64,000 nucleotides of DNA from Larkinella rosea (GTDB taxonomy: Bacteria; Bacteroidota; Bacteroidia; Cytophagales; Spirosomataceae), in NCBI RefSeq assembly GCF_003858635.1, contig NZ_RQJO01000011.1, positions 1-64,000 on the forward strand, in the 5' to 3' direction. The notes beneath the pieces were generated by a model. The model made no database searches and was not told the DNA's origin. It saw nothing but the letters and a program-made list of their open reading frames with translations. The position numbers and the translations under genes were made by a program. Of this stretch, positions 61,278 to 64,000 are shown piece by piece (the stretch's first letter is position 1; each line of letters starts with the position of its first letter).

Positions 61278-61605
61278 TTGTCGAAGGACGCGAGATTGTT
61301 CTCACCAGCCTTTTCATTACCCAATTAGCTGCCATTCAAGAATACTTTAACGAAATAAATCCAAAACAGGGCCGGAAATTGAGCACTGATTTGTTCAACT
61401 TCATAACGGACGTCATTCCACTTCATCCGTATATGTTGGTCGAGTATGATGGAAAGCCAACGCCTGAGCACTCCTATCGACGGGCCATCTACAAGAAAAC
61501 CACCTCATCATCTACAAAGTCACCGATCTTCAGGTTAAGTTTCTAACGATCTACCATTCCAGCCGCAATCCATCTTCCATTGATTTGGGCGAAGAGGAAT
61601 TATAA
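61274..61605 (+). pseudogene. ParE/RelE-type toxin, frameshifted near the C-terminus
   Basis: N-terminal two-thirds typical: VLTSLFITQLAAIQEYFNEI and HPYMLVEYDGKP, then YRRAIYKK. As sequenced it ends early as TTSSSTKSPIFRLSF at 61546. One extra A in the A4 run at 61496-61499 gives IYKKNHLIIYKVTDLQVKFL and TIYHSSRNPSSIDL, the classic ParE end, with a stop at 61603-61605 that overlaps the regulator stop by 6 bp. The truncated protein lacks the last strand and should be inactive, or the base is a read error. Confidence 0.85.
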
Positions 61606-62997
61606 ACCGTATTTCTCCAGCCGCCGGTACAACGCCTGCCGCGACAGTCCCAGCTCCCGGGAAATGTCGGTGATGTTGCCGTGGTATTTCTGCATGGCCT
61701 GCTGAATCATCTTTTTCTCCATATCTTCGATCTGGAGATTCTCCTGGAACGGCAAATTCGCATCCGTGGGAATGGCTGCGGGGGCGTTGGTGCCGAAGTA
61801 AAAATCTTCGGGTTCCAGCACGTTACCCTGCGCCAGAATAACCGCCCGCTCGATGGCGTGCTGCAACTCCCGGATGTTGCCGGGCCAGCGGTATTGCTGC
61901 AATTGCCGCGTTAAGGCCGGGCTGATGGAAGCGACTTTCCGGTTGTATTGCTTGCGGTATTGCTTCAGAAAATGTTCGGCCAGCGGAATGATATCTTCGG
62001 GGCGTTCGCGCAGCGGAGGAATGTGAATTTCGATGGTATTGATCCGGTACAGCAAATCCTGCCGGAACGACCGCTCGCTGACGTGCTGGTAAATCGGTGA
62101 ATTGGTCGCGCAGATCAGCCGGACATCGATGTTTTTTGGTTTGTTCGTACCGAGACGTGTCACTACCCGCTGTTGCAAAACCGTCAGCAGTTTGGCTTGT
62201 TGCGGCAGCGAAATATTGCCGATTTCATCCAGGAAAATCGTGCCACCCTGTGCTTCTTCAAACCGTCCGGTGCGGTCTTCGCGGGCATCGGTAAACGCAC
62301 CTTTGACGTGACCGAACAATTCACTTTCGAACAGGCTATCGCTCAATGCACCCAGATCGACGCTCACGAACGGTTTGTCGCGCCGGAGCGAGCGTTGGTG
62401 TAAGGCTCTGGCTACCACATCTTTTCCGGTTCCGTTTTCCCCTAAAATCAGGACGTTGGCGTCGGTTTCGGCCACGCGCTCCACCGTAGCAAACACCTGG
62501 CGCATGGCGGGACTAACCGCAATGAAATTTGGACTCTGGGCATTGGCTTTGGCGCGTTGCGCCCCTCCGTCCGACTCTTTGCCGAAAGACCCGTTCCCGA
62601 TGCCTTTGGCCCCTTGCCCAATGCTGCCTTCCAGCGCACTTTGCAGCGTCGCCAGTAGTTTGTCGTTTTCCCAGGGTTTCAGGACAAAATCGCGGGCGCC
62701 GGATTTGATAGCCCGAACCGCCATTTCGACGTCGCCGTAGGCCGTAATCAAGACCACGGCCGTGGTGGGTTTGATATCCAGAATGCGGTCGAGCCACAGG
62801 AAACCTTCGCGACCGCTGCTGTTGTCGCGCTGAAAATTCATATCAAGCAGCACGAGGTCGTAATTTCCATTGGTGATCAGAAACGGAATCCGTTCGGGAT
62901 TTTTCTCAATATCAACCTGGGGATAATGGCGTTTGAGCAACAATTTGGCGGCACTCAACACATCGACGTCGTCGTCAATTATCAGAAGTTTCGACAT
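61600..62997 (-). CDS. NtrC-family sigma-54-dependent response regulator
   Basis: 465 aa. Receiver domain (1-125): LLIIDDDVDVLSAAK, LVLLDMNF (phospho-Asp), LITAYGD and LKPWEND. AAA+ domain (~165-395): LGENGTGKDVVARALH (Walker A), ELFGHVKGAFTDA, GGTIFLDEIGN (Walker B) and RWPGNIRELQHAIERAVIL. C-terminal Fis-type HTH (~425-465; HGNITDISRELGLSRQALYR). The sigma-54 contact loop is GAFTDA instead of GAFTGA, a variant I believe is common in this phylum. Divergent from an efflux adaptor gene whose leader holds two activator-like dyads. Confidence 0.93.
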   Translation of the reverse strand: MSKLLIIDDDVDVLSAAKLLLKRHYPQVDIEKNPERIPFLITNGNYDLVLLDMNFQRDNSSGREGFLWLDRILDIKPTTAVVLITAYGDVEMAVRAIKSGARDFVLKPWENDKLLATLQSALEGSIGQGAKGIGNGSFGKESDGGAQRAKANAQSPNFIAVSPAMRQVFATVERVAETDANVLILGENGTGKDVVARALHQRSLRRDKPFVSVDLGALSDSLFESELFGHVKGAFTDAREDRTGRFEEAQGGTIFLDEIGNISLPQQAKLLTVLQQRVVTRLGTNKPKNIDVRLICATNSPIYQHVSERSFRQDLLYRINTIEIHIPPLRERPEDIIPLAEHFLKQYRKQYNRKVASISPALTRQLQQYRWPGNIRELQHAIERAVILAQGNVLEPEDFYFGTNAPAAIPTDANLPFQENLQIEDMEKKMIQQAMQKYHGNITDISRELGLSRQALYRRLEKYGL

Positions 62998-63142
62998 AAA
63001 AGATTTTGAGACAATGCTATCAACAGCACAGATTCATTAGTCAGAATACTCGTTTACCGCCTAAATATAGGGACTCTGGTGGTTCGCTGCAAAGCGGCTT
63101 TTACAGGTGGTATAAAACCCGGAGATACACTAGTTTTGCGCG

Positions 63143-63179
63143 TGTCCGCTTTCGGACAAAACTTGTCCGCATGTGGACA
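63143..63179. promoter_or_regulatory. tandem activator-type dyads (candidate NtrC-family enhancer)
   Basis: TGTCCGCTTTCGGACA (63143-63158) and TGTCCGCATGTGGACA (63164-63179) share the form TGTCCGC-N4-GGACA. Centres are exactly 21 bp apart, two helical turns, so bound dimers would stack on one face. Confidence 0.75.
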
Positions 63180-63233
63180 GAAAAATCAGTTCAAATCATT
63201 GGCAAGTGTTTGATAGTCAGTGGTATTAAATTA

Positions 63234-63252
63234 CTGGCACGTCAATTGGCAT
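63234..63252 (+). promoter_or_regulatory. candidate sigma-54 promoter of the efflux operon
   Basis: CTGGCAC-GTCAA-TTGGCA has a perfect -24 half (TGGCAC) and correct spacing; the -12 half reads TTGG in place of TTGC. It lies about 75 bp downstream of the dyad pair and 78 bp before the adaptor ATG. Confidence 0.5.
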
Positions 63253-63329
63253 TAATGAGAACAGATGAGAATTGCCAGTAAAGTGTTATTCTACCAATCA
63301 ACTATTTAACTAATCAATTTTTAGAAGTA

Positions 63330-64000
63330 ATGGATCGCGTATTACCTAAACGATTTTGGACAAGCCAGCGGATTGCAATTGGAATCGGTGCTGTAGCAGT
63401 ACTTGGATTGCTGGCTTACAACTTTCTATGGGCCGATCACCGTTCGAAATTGAACGTCGAGAAGGATAAAATTACCATTTCAACGGTTTCAACCGGGACT
63501 TTTGATGATTTTATTGTGGTAACCGGTGTGGTTCAGCCCTTGAAAACGATCCGGCTCGATGCCATCGCCGGTGGATATGTAACGGAGAAACTGGTTGAAG
63601 GCGGTGCGATGGTGAAGCAGGGCGAAGTGTTGCTTAAACTGGAAAACCAGAATCTGCGGCTCAACTTCCTCCAGTCAGAAACGGAAGCCAACCGATTGGT
63701 TAACGACCTGCAAAATACCCGTCAACGCTTGCGGGTTGAACGCTATACGCTGCAAAAATCGTTGTCAGACCTTGATTTTCAACTCGATAAAGCCAAAGAT
63801 GCGTTTGATCGTCAGGCTAAATTATTCAAAGATAAAGCGGTTCCCGAGCAGGAGTACCTGACGGCCAAACGGGATTACGACCGGCTGGTTGAGCAACGGA
63901 AAATTGAAGTCGAATCGCAGAAATACCAGCAGGAAAACTCCCTGATTCAGATCAAGCAACTGGAAGAAACGCTGGCACGGACCCAGAAAAACGTGGCGCT
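63330..64000 (+). CDS. HlyD/MacA-family periplasmic efflux adaptor (partial)
   Basis: Open at the window end; 223 codons visible from ATG 63330 (MDRVLPKRFWTSQRIAIGIG). One N-terminal membrane helix (IAIGIGAVAVLGLLAYNFLW), then a lipoyl-like half (FIVVTGVVQPLKTIRLDAIA, GGYVTEKLVEGGAMVKQGEV) and a long coiled coil with VPEQEYLTAKRDYDRLVEQR. This is an adaptor linking an inner-membrane ABC or RND pump to an outer-membrane channel. The following genes, expected to be ABC permeases or ATPase, lie outside. Likely controlled by the divergent NtrC-type regulator. Confidence 0.9.
   Translation, partial: MDRVLPKRFWTSQRIAIGIGAVAVLGLLAYNFLWADHRSKLNVEKDKITISTVSTGTFDDFIVVTGVVQPLKTIRLDAIAGGYVTEKLVEGGAMVKQGEVLLKLENQNLRLNFLQSETEANRLVNDLQNTRQRLRVERYTLQKSLSDLDFQLDKAKDAFDRQAKLFKDKAVPEQEYLTAKRDYDRLVEQRKIEVESQKYQQENSLIQIKQLEETLARTQKNVA

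Larger units (their letters stand above)
62998..63329. other. 332-bp divergent regulatory region between regulator and efflux adaptor
   Basis: No gene. It holds two 16-bp dyads at 63143-63179 and a sigma-54-like promoter at 63234-63252. Spacing and order match enhancer-dependent control of the plus-strand efflux gene. Confidence 0.6.

Noticed and set aside
1-64000. Search for tRNA, rRNA, transposase and integrase genes
   Set aside because: No T-loop/anticodon pattern, rRNA-like stretch or DDE/tyrosine-recombinase motif was recognised by eye; short RNAs could still be missed.

Overview
The window looks like chromosome of a Bacteroidota bacterium of the order Cytophagales, most likely Spirosomataceae (Spirosoma/Larkinella-like). 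This is inferred from a SusC/SusD pair, DUF5690 and DUF1080 proteins, a fused SpmA-SpmB, a fused OtsA-OtsB, a TreS-maltokinase fusion, TANNTTTG-type -7 promoter boxes, and a moderately GC-rich sequence with AT-rich intergenic regions. No rRNA, tRNA, CRISPR array, transposase or integrase was found. The right edge cuts an efflux adaptor gene.

Layout. 0.2-1.2 kb holds small accessory genes, including a frameshifted Kunitz-type inhibitor lipoprotein. 1.3-9.9 kb is one co-directional minus-strand run: Ser/Thr kinase with Sel1 repeats, FHA/zinc-ribbon protein, membrane-anchored acidic protein with calcium-loop repeats, second FHA/zinc-ribbon protein, PP2C phosphatase, caspase-like protease, ECF sigma factor and a small acidic anti-sigma-like protein. 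10.4-13.7 kb holds priA, then a toxin-antitoxin module (toxin frameshifted) bracketed by a 63-bp duplication of the priA 3' end. 13.7-20.2 kb holds a Tat-type PLP enzyme and the SusC/SusD pair. 20.2-24.3 kb is a poly(ADP-ribose) polymerase module: a WGR-PARP protein, a small winged-helix-like protein, two paralogous proteins of unknown function and a small membrane protein, divergent from a WYL regulator. An identical 17-bp dyad lies in front of both minus-strand gene groups. 24.4-38.9 kb is carbohydrate and general metabolism (esterase, Uma2, CBM9-like, sugar dehydrogenase, GH43-like, DUF1080, aquaporin) plus a PAS sensor kinase and an AT-rich membrane protein gene. 39-47.9 kb is a GntP permease and a trehalose cluster (synthesis, TreS-maltokinase, trehalase). 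48-59.7 kb is housekeeping (pyk, YqgE, exonuclease, M15 peptidase, SpmAB, GH3-beta-lactamase fusion, DinB) with an intact PIN toxin-antitoxin pair. 59.7-64 kb is an NtrY/NtrC-like two-component system split by an antisense ParE-type toxin-antitoxin module, with two activator-type dyads upstream of an HlyD-family efflux adaptor.

Most interesting. (1) The kinase/FHA/PP2C/caspase/sigma operon, in which phosphatase and caspase genes overlap by 4 bp, looks like a phosphorylation-gated proteolysis and transcription pathway. (2) The PARP-WGR/WYL module has a visible shared operator and an unrecognised paralogous protein family. (3) The duplicated priA tail around a toxin-antitoxin module differs only by synonymous changes, which suggests an integration or exchange scar. 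(4) Three small accessory genes (Kunitz, PIN toxin, ParE toxin) are each broken by a one-base homopolymer contraction, while every long gene is intact.
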